A DNA stretch of 64,000 bases from Brachionus koreanus (Eukaryota > Rotifera > Eurotatoria > Ploima > Brachionidae), in contig PJRA01000313.1 in assembly GCA_016987375.1 (NCBI GenBank), positions 3,384,361 to 3,448,360 on the forward strand. Direction: 5' to 3'. Below, piece after piece: positions 47,956 to 59,495 of this stretch (positions are counted from its first letter, which is position 1; each line of letters begins with the position of its first letter). The position numbers were made by a program, and so were the translations under genes. The notes under the pieces are model-generated. The model saw only the letters and a list, made by a program, of their open reading frames with translations, made no database searches and was not told the origin of the DNA.

Positions 47956-49079
47956 ACTAATTTAAACAAAATTTAAAAAAAATTATTTGACTAAATCATT
48001 AACTGAAAGAAATTTTAAGAATTAATAAAAAATTAAATTTTAATATTTTTTTGGTTAGAATTGAAAAATTTTTATTTGCTCTATGAATTTTCTAAACTCT
48101 TAGAAATCATAAAATAAACGCCGAAAATAGAATTTATATGAAATTAAAAAGGACCATAAAAGGACATTTTTTTTTGTAACTTGGTAAAATAAATCCAATT
48201 TTGATTCTAGTCAAATTTGATTTTAAAAATTGTGATTCCCAATGCATGTGACCGATTTACGATCACATAATAAGGACGCTGGTCTTTAAAAAATGGTCAC
48301 GAAATTAGAGTTAATTTTAAAAAGAAAAAATAAGTCAAATTATTCACCCACTCTTCAGAATTAATGAATTTAATAATAGATAAAATGAATTTTGAATTTA
48401 ATTTTAAAATTTATTAAAATATTGATGACATATTTTTTTGATCACCAAAAATTTACCAGCGCTGATCTGTCTTTAGTTCATTACTAACAAAGTTTCTCTT
48501 ACAGGGATCCCTGGGCAAAAAACACCTCAAATGAGTAATAAAACAAAGAATGTCTTCTTTTGAAAAAGAAATACTTGGCTTAATGAACTGAGAAAATGCA
48601 AATGACAAATTCACAAATCTTGTTGACAAATCAAAAATTTGTATAAAGGCTGACAAAGCACTCTTATCTAAACGTGTAATTGGTAAGGTAAGGTAAGTTT
48701 AGCTGAAACTTTCTTTGACATTTGACAAAATTAGATTTATAAGGAAAAAAAATCAAAAAAATTTTTTAAAGCTTTTATTAACTTTTAAAGATTAAAAATG
48801 GACTTAAAAAAATCCCAGCGCGTTCTAGTTTTTACATTAGAAAGCCCGATTGATTAATAAAAAAGATTTTAAATTTAGTTACATACACAAATTAAATATT
48901 GTTTCTGAAAATTAGTTAAATTTTTATAAGAATTAGAAACAAGATGCTTAGTTTTAAAAATTAATATAGTTTCAATTTTGTAAAAAGGAGTATAAAACAC
49001 TACTTTGATTTTAAAAAATTTTGATTTTAAAAATTTATTTATATTAACCACTGTTTTAAAATAAAATAAAAAAACATCA
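47956..49079. other. Intergenic region between four-TM genes B and C
   Basis: It holds the 3' ends of convergent genes B and C. A minus-strand frame at 48453-48656 (ISFSKEDILCFITHLRCFLP) has coding-like composition but no start, splice context or family match, and may be a transposon relic. GGTAAGGTAAGGTAAG occurs near 48684. Otherwise A/T runs. Confidence 0.45.
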
Positions 49080-49768
49080 CTATTTTCTGTTTTGTAAGTA
49101 AATATTCAATTTTCTTGAATCTCTCAAAACATAATATTCAATAGCAGCTAAAAACAAAAAAATACTAATCAAACCACTTGCTCCAAATACAATTATTATT
49201 AGATTCAAATATTGACTTGAAAATGATTCGCATGCATTCATGCATTTCATATTGTAGTAAGCCATATCAAAAACATTCAAAATTATACCACCGATTGTTG
49301 ATAGAATGCAAAAGAAGTGGATACTCAGTGTTGATTTCAAATAACCATATGATCTTTTATTTCCTTAAATTAAAAATTGATAAAATAAATTCAAAAAGTA
49401 TTTAAGACAATAAAAAAGTAACCGTGATAATTTTTTATTCAATGGAAAATATCAAAAAGCTTACTTAGAAGTGTTAAAACCAAAAAACAAAGCATGAAAA
49501 CAAGACCCATCCAAAATCCACTAGCAGTGTAGTATAGTTTTGTCTTATAAACAAAAATTCCGATTTGTACTCCAATTATAGAAACTGATACTAGCAGCAA
49601 TATTAAACCATGCAAAAAAATGAATCTTTCGGAGAACTCAGCTAGGCGAACATTGATCAGCTGTCTTTTTTGGTATCTTACAGCAAGTCTTCGGTTATAA
49701 AGTGTTTCAATAGGATCCTTAGGATTTGGGCTTTTTAAAGGTTTTAGATTACTTTGTTTCGATGTCAT
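49080..49768 (-). CDS. Four-TM protein C
   Basis: Two exons, 49465-49768 and 49080-49363, join in phase 1 to 195 aa. A basic hydrophilic N-terminus (about 50 residues) is followed by four TMs: FIFLHGLILLLVSVSIIGVQ, FWMGLVFMLCFLVLTLL, HFFCILSTIGGIIL and LIIIVFGASGLISIFLFLAA. The TM3-TM4 loop contains KCMNAC. Topology and position suggest a distant relative of genes A and B, but it lacks the separate 57-nt exon; its first intron falls where exon 2 of A and B ends. The start is 9 nt after a strong acceptor-like TTTTTTCTAG. Family unknown. Confidence 0.78.
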
Positions 49769-50222
49769 TTCAAAAGCTAGAAAAAATTTTTATATTCTGA
49801 CAATTAAATGAAAATATAAAATCAATATTTTTAAAATTGAAGACCAGCTGAAAGAGCCATGTAAACTGTAAAATATATTAAACCTCGGCTATATTGAAAA
49901 AAAATTTGCTCCTATAAATGAATATTGATTGCAAATCTAGATTTTATTGTTAGTACGGGAATAAGATATTTCTATGATATTTTTAGTCAATAATCATGAT
50001 GGACACGCGATTTAATTAAATTTTTATTTTAAAAATTTATGTTTAGACAAAATTGATTTTTTTCTATTTTCATTTTTGTAGTCTGATTTTCACGGTGATA
50101 AACAGACGCTCTAGAATTAAATTTATAATTTGAACATAAAATCAATTAAACAGAATTCAAAAATTCTATATTTGAAATAATTATCTTTAATATCTTTTTT
50201 TAATGATGTAGAGTTCAAATAG
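49769..50222. other. Intergenic region upstream of four-TM gene C
   Basis: It contains the promoter side of the minus-strand four-TM gene and AT-rich filler. Nothing else can be supported. Confidence 0.5.
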
Positions 50223-50512
50223 TGTTGGTTGGCGGCCAAAATAAAGCGGCTAGTTTGCCGGTGAGACTGGAGTCTAATATTTTGGACCGGGATGTTGGCC
50301 CGGAAAATAATAGACGGTTGGCCAATTTTTTTATTAATTTTAAAAAATTTTAGGCTAATTTCTTTAATTGAACAAAAAATAAACTAATTTAATAATTTGA
50401 GACATTATCAGTTAATTTGTTTATTTGAGAAATTTTAGTCAAAAAATTTGGCGGGCCAAATTCTCGGTCCAAAATTGATGTTCCAAATTGGCCGCCCGTT
50501 TTTATAACCATC
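50223..50512. mobile_element. About 290-bp inverted-repeat DNA element
   Basis: The left part has GGTTGGCGGCCAA and later TTTTGGACCGGGATGTTGGC. The complement of the right part has GGCGGCCAATTTGG and TTTTGGACCGAGAATTTGGC, in the same order, so the two halves form a long imperfect inverted repeat around an AT-rich centre. It is strikingly GC-rich for this genome and has no ORF. Exact borders and target duplication are unclear; a decayed hAT-like MITE is possible. Confidence 0.5.
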
Positions 50513-50824
50513 AAAGCGGTATTTCTCGCGGATAAATTTTTTTTTGTCGCAACAGAGACCGCTTGTATGGTTCACATGAATAATATTAAAATTTTGTTTA
50601 AAAAATGATATTTTATTGCTTTTCGTGAAAAATTGGACAAAAATTGATGCTAAAAAAGCTTATAACTTTTTTTCTGAAGGCTTTTAATTAGTTCTGTAAG
50701 AGCAATAAACTGCAAAATACTTTGTTGCATCAAAAGTCAAAGGCTGCTAATGATTTGCAAAGTCTCTGCAAAATGCACTATAACCAAATTTCTCTAAATT
50801 TAAATTATGCTAAATTTGCTGAGT

Positions 50825-50884
50825 TTTACCAGATTGTTGGTAATAGTGCAACTTTAAATGTACTATTACCAACAATCTGGTAAA
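50825..50884. repeat. Perfect 23-bp inverted repeat with 14-nt loop
   Basis: The arms at 50825-50847 and 50862-50884 are perfect complements (TTTACCAGATTGTTGGTAAT...). The arms are not simple A/T, so this is not expected by chance. It could be a foldback element end, a hairpin RNA or a transposon relic. Confidence 0.8.
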
Positions 50885-51089
50885 TTTACACCATGTTGCA
50901 TTTACAGAAGTTGCTTATGACTTTTAAAAGAAAATTTATAAGAATTTATAACATTTTGTACTGTTTTATTGTACTAAATTTCACGAAACCCCAAATTGAT
51001 TTTGTATACTATAAATTAAAAATAAAATGATAAAATTAATATTTAAAAAATTTTTTTTATTTTTCAAGAAAGTACAACGGGGTTCTACA

Positions 51090-51450
51090 GTATACAGGGT
51101 AAAACCGTCAGCAATTCTTTCAAAGAGCATAACAATATTTAATTGAATATTAGTTTTAGCTCGCTTGACAAACTTGTGACATGTTCAAGCATAACTGCGA
51201 TCATCGTCATTTTTTACACTTTTATTGTCCAACAAATAAATAGCCTTTGGATATTTTTTAGATGCCTCCTTAAAATTCAATCTACAATAATAAACATTTG
51301 ATCTAAAGTCATCTTTTCTCTTTGTTTCTCTGAAGATACTTCATAGTTGTCGAAAGCATTTGCCTCGACAATCAAAATCACTTCTATTTCAAATGAAATC
51401 ATCGTTTCTTTAAGCACTCTTGGCTCATAAATTTGCCGCAATAATATTTA
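51090..51450 (-). pseudogene. Degenerate FLYWCH/MULE-like transposon relic
   Basis: Minus-strand frames read ANAFDNYEVSSEKQREKMTL and then, after a shift, NVYYCRLNFKEASKKYPKAI followed by YLLDNKS, a stop, TCHKFVKRAKTN and FERIADGFTL. The order (hydrophobic strand, YY.C, lysine-rich segment, then a Cys/His) resembles the FLYWCH-type zinc finger at the N-terminus of MULE transposases. The frame is broken at least twice. The assignment is tentative. Confidence 0.32.
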
Positions 51451-52171
51451 GGCTCTAAAATAAATTTTGATTTTTCATGTTTTTTTCATTGTAGACATTG
51501 CAATATCAAGCCATTATATATTGAATAAATATAAATATTAATACAAATGGTAAAACAGATGACCTACACCCTTGTTTTCAGTGCTATGTCCGTGAATTAC
51601 TTAATATATTTTTAAAATTAAATTAAATGATTAAATGCATACGAAAAAAAAAGAAAGAAAAAAAAGAAGGATCTTAAGTTAAATCTATTCTGATGGTATT
51701 TTGTGTTTTTTTTCATTTTCTCATGTATATTTTGATTCCTATTTTGTCTAGAACATCTTGTTGCAAATTGGATATTTTGTTTTTATTTTCACAACTTTTA
51801 TTTGAATTTTCTCCAGTGTGTTTGGTCTAGTTAATATGTTAATTTGTAAATCAAAGTTAATTTTACACATAAAATTTTTGTCTCTTACAATTAATAAAAT
51901 ATTTTTAATTATTAATTAAAACAATCTTATTTTTTCAATCAAAAAAGTAAATCAGACAGTTTTAATTTTAAATTGATAGATCTAAAATGATTATGAGAAA
52001 TAATTTTTTTTATAATCAACCAAATATTTTGAATATTATTGATCTGTGTTTGAAAATATCTGAAAAAAAATTATTACCTTATCAACAATAATAAATTATC
52101 AAAGACTGTAATCATAAAAATATAACCAAATCTAGAATTTGGATTCAAATAAAGCAAACTAATTTTTTAAA
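51451..52171. other. Intergenic region upstream of the CNG channel gene
   Basis: AT-rich DNA with a purine run near 51642-51668. It should hold the channel promoter; no specific site is identifiable. Confidence 0.5.
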
Positions 52172-54386
52172 ATGATATCAAGCCTGGAAAAAGACTATTA
52201 TTCATCTATTTATTCAAGATCAAGAGATGAAAATAAACGTTTAATATCAAGTCAAAAATTGGCTGCAAGTATTCTTAAGAGGTATTCGGCCGAACGTAAT
52301 GACTGCTCTTACGTTCCCAAAAATAGCACTTATTTTCATTTTTTTAAAACCCTCGATGAAGACGATTCTGTTACTTCAAGCCTAAGAAAACTAGGCTTTG
52401 AATCGGCATCAATCGAATCAATCAATAATCTAAGAAATAACAGCTATTTAAAAAGTCTAGAAAATGACTGTGTTGAAAGTATTTTAATAAAAATGGAACC
52501 AATTAAGGAGAAAGATGGTGAAAATAGCGAGAATGAACACAAGGAAAGTCAAGAAATTTTTCATCAAACTCAAACAAAAAGTTGGAAAGAGCATTTTTTC
52601 GAAAATTGTTTTAACAAATCCCGTTCAAAAATTAAAGATTTTATTGAATTACAGAAACCTGTTGATTTTCAAAGTGGCTATTATTTAGCATGGCTAGGCT
52701 TAGTTTTTTTAGCTTATATATATAACTTGGTTAGTATTTCAATCCGCTATGCTTTTGAATATGACAAAGGTTATGGACCGGATTTTTCTAATCAATCAGC
52801 CCTGATAAAAGAATTAAACATTACGGACAAAGCTTCATCAAGTTTAGATGAATTTTTTAAATCAAATAAAAAAAAATTATGGCTAGTTGCTGATTACATT
52901 TGTGATTTAATCTATTTGATAGACATATTTCTAGTTCAGACAAGAATTAAATTTATTAGAGATGGCATGTGGGTTCAGGACATAAAATCAACTTCAAAAA
53001 AATATTTCAACTCAATAAAATTCATTGTATGTGTGTTCTATTAACTAGAAATAAATTTTTATTTAAAAATTGTTTTCCTAAGTTTGATATAGCATCAATA
53101 ATTCCATTCGACATCATTCAAGTTTTTGTGGGAATTTTTCCATTACTGCGCTTAAATCGCTGGCTAAAAATGAATAGTTTATGGGAATTTTTCGACAGAT
53201 GGGACCGATCGGTTCAATCATATGCTTTTCTAGTCAGGTCAAATTATTTTACATTCTTTAATTTAAAATTTTTAATTAAATAAACATGCTTTAAAATCTT
53301 TTTTAGACTAGTTCGTCTATTTGTTTATCTTCAAATAGTTGTCCATTTTTATGCATGTACGTATTTTAAAATATCGCTCTGGGAGACAAGAAACTATCAG
53401 ATCGATAATGAATGGGTATATAATTTTAAAGATTCGCACATTAATAAGTAGTTTTAGATGCTGGTTAATTTATTTATTATTATTGTTTTTTTTTTTTAGT
53501 TATGTTTACTCTTATCTATTCGGGCTAAAAACAGCTTCTACAATAGGAAATAATCCGCAACCAGTGACCAAGCTTGAATATTTATTTACAGCAATTGCTT
53601 ATGTGGTTGCTTTGTTCCTGTTTGCTTTAATAGTTGGTCAAATAAGAAACATAATTGGATCTTTGTCAACTAAACAAGATGCATTTTTGATAGTTCTTGA
53701 TTCAACTTTCAAGTACGTGAATCGATTGAATTTGCCTAATGACTTGAAAAGAAAAGTCATGCTTTGGTTTGATTATTGGGCTAAAGAACAAGAACAAGGT
53801 AATTTTTTAAATTAATCTTGTTTAATTTTTTTGCAAAAATTTTTCAAGTTCCTTTCGAGGCAATTACTTTTTTGCCCATCAATGTTCAAACTGATTTAGC
53901 TATTGAAGTTTATTTTGAGTTAATCAGAAAAGTCAAACTATTTCAAGTAATATTTTGAAATTTTAGATGTTGGCATTTATTTCAAATTAAAAGGAATGCG
54001 AAAAAAATTTACTTTATGCATTAGTTTTAAAATTAAAACCTGTTACTTTTATGCCCGGCGATTACATTTGCAAAAAGGTAATTATTTTCTTAAATATTAG
54101 TCTTTAATTTTGATTTTCAAAGGGTGATGTTGGAAGAGAAATGTTTATAGTTGATAAGGGAGTTATTGAAGTTGTGGTTGACGGCAAAGCTGTTGCTCAA
54201 ATGAAAGAGGGAAGCTATTTTGGAGAAATAAGTCTTTTGTCAATGGGTGATGGTGGTAATCGGCGAACAGCTAATGTGGTATCCAAAGGCTTTTCTAAAT
54301 TATTGCTACTTAAAAAGCATGATTTGGATGAAGTAGTTAAAAGCTATCCAGAAATGCAAGAAGTACTAAAAAAAGCGGCTGAGTAA
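52172..54386 (+). CDS. Cyclic-nucleotide-gated channel subunit, CNGB (beta)-like
   Basis: It forms part of a cGMP/cAMP-gated cation channel. Seven exons join in phase to 631 aa: 52172-53026, 53083-53237, 53307-53447, 53500-53798, 53849-53946, 53994-54077 and 54123-54386. A long hydrophilic N-terminus leads to S1 (from about 168), then [31 protein letters not shown], a pore with TIGNNPQP (398-405), S6 [17 protein letters not shown], a C-linker and a cyclic-nucleotide-binding domain ([31 protein letters not shown]). GQxRxxxG, DSTxKYxN and NRRTANV with KKA at the end favour CNGB over CNGA. The filter lacks the CNGA glutamate (TIGETPPP), which is Asn here. No calmodulin site is obvious. It converges on the Ctr gene, with 136 bp between stop codons. 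Confidence 0.9.
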
Positions 54387-54522
54387 GATTTATTTAAATA
54401 TAATAGATATTTTTTTAATTTTTATTTCTAACAAGTTCTTATCTAAAAAAAAAGTAATTAATTATTTGATTAAAAATTAATTTCATAAATAAAATTTTTT
54501 TATTTTAAAATTTTTTTTGTTT

Positions 54523-55187
54523 TCAAATCTGATCATAATTTGAAGAACATGGTAGATTTTCATCCTCATTAATTCCAATGCTCTTATTAGAAATCGATTC
54601 ATAAAAATCAGGTGTCAACACATGCAAAAAATAGTATCCAAATCCAATACCTTTTAGTTTATAAAAATTTCACTTTAATTTTGAATTTAAGAGATTTTAG
54701 AATTTAAGATACCAAAAACAATGGCCAGAAAATGGCCAGAATACATTCCCATGGCGATCAGCATTAAAAAGTAACCAATGGTCAAATTAAGCATGTACAT
54801 TAAAGATTGAATGGCATGATTTAATATTCTAAGAGTGTTGAAAAATTTCAAAAAATTTTCAATTTTCTACAAAATTACTTTCTTTTTTTAATTTCGTCAT
54901 GTGAATGTATTCTAAGCGAATTAACCAGAGGAGTTGTTTCACTTTGTTCGAGAGAATTTTGTGACCAATTTGCTTGAACTTTTTTGTTTAAAATTTTCTG
55001 GAAAGTTTTTATAAGCTCGGTTGAGTAAGCCATGCAAAAAACGATAAAAATCACTAATAGACATTCTTTTTGGACAAAATAATTAACTGAAGAATTTTTT
55101 ATTAAATTTTGGCTTACTTTCTAGAGTGTCTATGTTGAAATTTTCGAACATAAAATCATTTATTTGCCAGTTCCAATCAAAATACAT
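54523..55187 (-). CDS. Ctr-type copper transporter (SLC31 family)
   Basis: It transports Cu(I) across the plasma or endosomal membrane as a trimer. Four phase-consistent exons give 166 aa: 55118-55187, 54879-55065, 54713-54828 and 54523-54650. TM1 (CLLVIFIVFCMAYSTELIKT) is followed by a cytosolic loop of about 55 residues. TM2 carries the family's M-x3-M selectivity motif (YFLMLIAM, Met108 and Met112) and TM3 the packing motif GIGFGYYFLH (G-x3-G type). The N-terminus is only about 20 residues, MYFDWNWQINDFMF, and lacks the Met/His-rich repeats of human CTR1, more like CTR2-type members. An extra 5' exon cannot be excluded. The C-terminus has a single Cys and no HCH. Confidence 0.85.
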
Positions 55188-56743
55188 TTTCGGAATTTGA
55201 AAAAAAAAATAATATTTTTCTAGCTATAAACACTAGTTAAATTTAAATTAAATTCGCAATCACATGATTTCAAATTTTTTAAGATAATTATTTTGCCATG
55301 TAATTAGAGATCAAATTTTAGTTTTAGTCTTTAAAAGAAATTTCCTTTTTGATCATTATTTCAGAACAAAATGTGAAAAATTTTTTTGTAATTAAAGATA
55401 AAATCTTTTGATTATAAGAATTACCTTATTTTAAAATTTATTTGTCTTGATTGAATAAAATAGAAATAATTTATTCGTGTTTAAAGCATAGAAATAATAT
55501 TTTAGAAATTCAAAATTTTAGATATAAAACTAAATTCTATCAGAATAAATAAAATGAATTTTATTTAACACTAATTTACAGTTTAACTTTTAAGGTTATT
55601 TAATTTAAATATTATTTTAAAGAATACTAAAAAAAATGTTTGAAAGTTTTATACTAAATTTGACAGATAAATTTTTTTCATTAAAATTAAAATCTTGCAT
55701 GAAATTTTCCTAAAATTTAATTAAATCCTTTAAAAAATGGCTAAATGACTTATTTTAAAATTAATAATTAAATTTTTTTCGTTAGTCTTAATTTGAATTT
55801 TTTTTCAGTTTTAAATTTTTTTGTATTCATTAAGAAATATTAGAGTAAAACATTCTGTTTTAAAAGTTTAAAATTATTTTTAAATAACTGGCTAAAATTT
55901 TTCTCTAAAATAAAAAAAATTTAATCAAAGTTAATGGCTAATTATATTTTTTATTATTATTAAAATTTCTTAATCTAGCCCTAATTTTACTTGAATTCCA
56001 AAAATGCCAAATAATTTTTCCAACAAATAATATTTCATTTAATTTTTCGAAATAATTTTGTAAATTCCTTTTGATTTCAAAAATTTTTTTGTTTTCTATT
56101 TTTAGAAGCAACCAATTTATCGATACAAGATGTTCATACTTTTTGTCCGAGCATGAGTATCATTTTCTTAATTTAAAGAATGTTAACATCAAATCGATTA
56201 AGTTAAGTCTGAAAAAATTTAATTTGTGAGCATATTATTGAAACTGCAATTTACTTAAAATATCATCAACAATACCTGAAAAATACTATTATACAATTAT
56301 ATGTTCAAAGTCTTAGCCAGGAAGGAAAAAAGTCTCTAAACTGCCATATAATTCAAATTAATTAATTAATTTTTTTAAGTTACTTTTATTTTTTGGTTCT
56401 AATTATATTGTTTTTGAAATTTTATAATACATCTTAATTTTTAATTTAAAAAAAATTAATTTTTATAAGTGAAATTTTTTTAATATCATTGAAAAATTAT
56501 AAACACTGGGTAAAATTGGTGTTTTATTCAGAAATTTAATCAATGTGTCTATAAAAATATTTATTTTTTGCTTGATTTTATGCAGTGTTAAAAATAAAAT
56601 TTGTATTTTTTACTGTACAGATAATTTTAAATAAGGCTCTGTTAGACTTTGTTCTTTCTTATTTACCAAGTTAAAACTTTGTTTAAATTAAAATTTTCAT
56701 AATTTAATAAATGTTTTGGTTTAGAATGATATTTTGCTATCAT

Positions 56744-56820
56744 TTTAGCACTCAAAAACCGGATGACTTTTTTGACTCTTTTATTTAAATCTTTTTTAAT
56801 ACTTTTTTTCAATGAAAATG
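56744..56820 (+). mobile_element. Truncated copy of the piggyBac-like MITE
   Basis: It starts TTAGCACTCAAAAACCGGAT and continues for about 75 bp nearly identical to the complement of 2547-2622, including the CTTTTTTAATACTTTTTTTC stretch. Similarity then stops and no second terminus is found about 235 bp away. The flanking TTAA has become TTAG. This close match shows the family moved relatively recently. Confidence 0.7.
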
Positions 56821-57159
56821 AGTAAAGATAATTATTCGTATACACACAAGTACTAATAAGATTTAGTTTACATAAAATGGGTTTAGGTACTGCTCAATTT
56901 CAATAGTACTGCTCAATTTTCTCATCTTTTCTTTTGATAAATGTGAAACATGTTTTTATTGACTCAGTTAAACATTCTTTGACACAGCTGTTTTTTCATC
57001 CTGTATTTATTTGAATTGAAATACTGACAAAGCACTAAACACATCAAGAAATTACAAAAATTAAATTGCAGTGATTTTTGCACCGACTAATTTGGATTTA
57101 ACAAACTTGATGTCAACTAATACATTTATAATATTATAAAAAAAAACACATATTACAGA

Positions 57160-57250
57160 ATACATTTTGTATTATACATTTTGAACAATAATGTATAATA
57201 ATTACATATAATTATATATTATACATTTTGTAACTTATTATACATTTTGC
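57160..57250. repeat. Short ATACATTTTG-type repeat cluster
   Basis: Four close copies of (TT)ATACATTTTG lie within 90 bp, separated by irregular AT-rich spacers. It looks like a decayed minisatellite. Confidence 0.4.
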
Positions 57251-58026
57251 AGAATGAATTTACGTCCAAAACAAAAAAAATTATTTAAACTTAAATTTTT
57301 TTTTCTTTTGTTCAATTATCTAATATTTTGAATAATTTTAAAAATTAATTTAACTCTACTAAGTGGGACTAATTTTTAAAAATTTTTAAATTAGTAATGT
57401 GGAAAAATTTATAAATTTTTCTGAAAAAATTGATTTAGAAGTAGGTAAAAAGCGATTAATTCTTATGTATAAGACAAAAAATAAAGCATCTTTCTTGAAC
57501 ATACCTAAAATGAAAAAAGTTCAAACATGATACAAAATTTATACAGACAATAGCTAAACACAATCACTAATCTGCAGAATTATATTGAAAAAAATTTTAA
57601 ATTACTTTAACTGCTCATTTTTATTAAAATAAGAAATTTTTTTTTAATTCATAAATATAATTTTTGAACTAAATTTTTATCCCTCCTTTATTCTCAAAAG
57701 AAAACGAAACAGCTAAAATTGAAAATTTCAAACAATCATTCACACAGCAATAAACTATTTTTGTTTGAATAAGCACGAGACGATACGGAGCATTCATTCA
57801 TTCACGCATTCAACTCTCACACTCTCTTTTATTTTATTTACTAAGCTAACAAGTCAACATGGCGTTCTTTTGAGCGGTTAAAAAATTACAAATATTTAAC
57901 TTGCATAATCTTTTCTCATGGCCTTATAAAATTTTTCTTATTGTGTAATCAATTTAGAGCTCTTTTTCCTATTTAAACAATAAAAATTTTCCATTCGATT
58001 TATAGATTCTAAAATATTAAATAAAA

Positions 58027-58806
58027 ATGTCAGGTCCTGCAGCTAAAGTAGCCAAAAACGGCACTGGAGTCGAGCAAATCGACAAAGAAGCTCAAGAAGC
58101 AATAGACGAAATCGATCGTGTACAAGGCGAAATTGACAAATTAAACGAAGAAGCCAGCGAAGAAATTCTTAAAGTCGAACAAAAATTCAACAAACTTCGT
58201 CAACCGCACTACAAAAAACGATCTGACTTGATATCGAAAATACCCAATTTTTGGGTTACTGTGTTCGTCAATCATCCACAATTGTCGACTCTTTTAGACG
58301 AAGACGATGAAGAGGCCTTGCAGTATTTGAAAAAGGTCGACGTGCAAGAGTTCGAAGACATAAAATCGGGCTATAGAATTAACTTTTACTTTGACAGCAG
58401 CAAAAATCCGTTCTTTGACAACGATGTATTGTTCAAAGAGTTTCATTTGAATGACAATGGAGAGCCGACATGCAAATCATCGCAAATAAAATGGAAGCCA
58501 GGCAAAAATTTGACCGAAGAGTCCAAGGCAAGTGGCGAATCAAAAGGAGCACGAAAGCGCGCACACAAAGAGGCCAGCTTGTTCTTTTCTTGGTTCAACG
58601 ATCATTCTGAGGCGTCAGGAGACGATTTTGGCGAAGTTATCAAAGACGATATTTGGCCGAATCCGTTGCAATACTATTTGGCACAAGGCGATGAGGACGA
58701 TGATGAGAATGATGGCGGTGATGACGATGACGACGACGATGATGATGAAGAAGACGCAGAAGGTGGCGATGATGATGACGAAGAAGGTGATGATGATGAA
58801 AATTAA
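58027..58806 (+). CDS. SET: SET / TAF-I / I2PP2A histone chaperone (NAP family)
   Basis: It is a nuclear histone chaperone and PP2A inhibitor that masks histone tails from acetylation. One exon encodes 259 aa. A dimerising coiled coil comes first ([20 protein letters not shown]). The NAP-type earmuff domain follows with [46 protein letters not shown] and [13 protein letters not shown]. Then come the characteristic [20 protein letters not shown] and [12 protein letters not shown], and finally a long Asp/Glu tail (about 215-259). Length and order match animal SET. The start is well supported by the family N-terminus. The frame is GC-rich relative to its flanks. Frames inside the acidic tail on both strands are shadows. 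Confidence 0.97.
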   Translation: MSGPAAKVAKNGTGVEQIDKEAQEAIDEIDRVQGEIDKLNEEASEEILKVEQKFNKLRQPHYKKRSDLISKIPNFWVTVFVNHPQLSTLLDEDDEEALQYLKKVDVQEFEDIKSGYRINFYFDSSKNPFFDNDVLFKEFHLNDNGEPTCKSSQIKWKPGKNLTEESKASGESKGARKRAHKEASLFFSWFNDHSEASGDDFGEVIKDDIWPNPLQYYLAQGDEDDDENDGGDDDDDDDDDEEDAEGGDDDDEEGDDDEN

Positions 58807-59495
58807 TCTGTTCTACAGTATTTTTATGTAATAATATCTGCACATAATTAAATCGCTAATGATCGATTTAAATTAAAATCAATAGTTATTTTTAAATAAA
58901 AATTATCTGTTTAAAATTTTTGACAACAAACTGAAACTTTTTTTAAGATTAATAAATTTTAAATTTACGTTTCAGTGAACCTAGATTAAGTTTAGACTAC
59001 TAAACAGTCTAAGCTTAATGTAATTTTATTAAAATTGAAAAAAATAATAATAATTGAATTTAATTAATTATTGTAAATTGATTAAAATAATTAGATACTA
59101 AAATTTAAATTTTTGGGTTAAATAAACTAACCAATATTACATTTTTTACATTATTGATCCAATTTTTTAATTTTATTTATGAAAAAAAATTTTAGATTTT
59201 GAGCCCTAGTTATACTGAAATATTTTTAAAAGGTGTAAAGAGATTTTTTAAAATTTAGAATGTTTTGTTGACTAAAAAGATACACAAAATAAACTAGTCT
59301 TGTTGGTTAGATATTTCTGTTAAAGCAATTTTTGCTAATTTCAATTTTGCTTTTTGAACAAAGCTATCAAAACGTTTATCCTTTTGCTTAAACTAAATCT
59401 TAGAAAAACACTTCTAACAAAAAAAATGCAAGAAGATAGTAGCATCATTTCCAAGAAGGTTATACTTGAAAACAAAATCGATGAAACTCACAATT
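58807..59495. other. SET 3'UTR and intergenic DNA
   Basis: AATAAA occurs near 58895. A 14-bp inverted repeat with one mismatch and a 7-nt loop (58985-58998 and 59006-59019, ATTAAGTTTAGACT) lies about 180 bp past the stop. The remainder is AT-rich with no supportable gene. Confidence 0.5.

Larger units (their letters stand above)
55188..58026. other. Intergenic region between Ctr and SET genes
   Basis: It is mostly A/T runs. It contains the one-ended MITE at 56744, a duplicated TACTGCTCAATTT (about 56889 and 56912), several ATACATTTTG copies (57160-57250) and, at 57690-57900, a less biased patch that is probably the SET promoter and 5'UTR with short upstream ORFs (ATG near 57859). A TTTATAG acceptor-like site ends at 58005. 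Confidence 0.5.

Noticed and set aside
58532..58843. Met/Thr-rich plus-strand and His/Arg-rich minus-strand ORFs over the SET tail
   Set aside because: They are frame shadows of the GAT/GAC/GAA repeats that encode the acidic tail.
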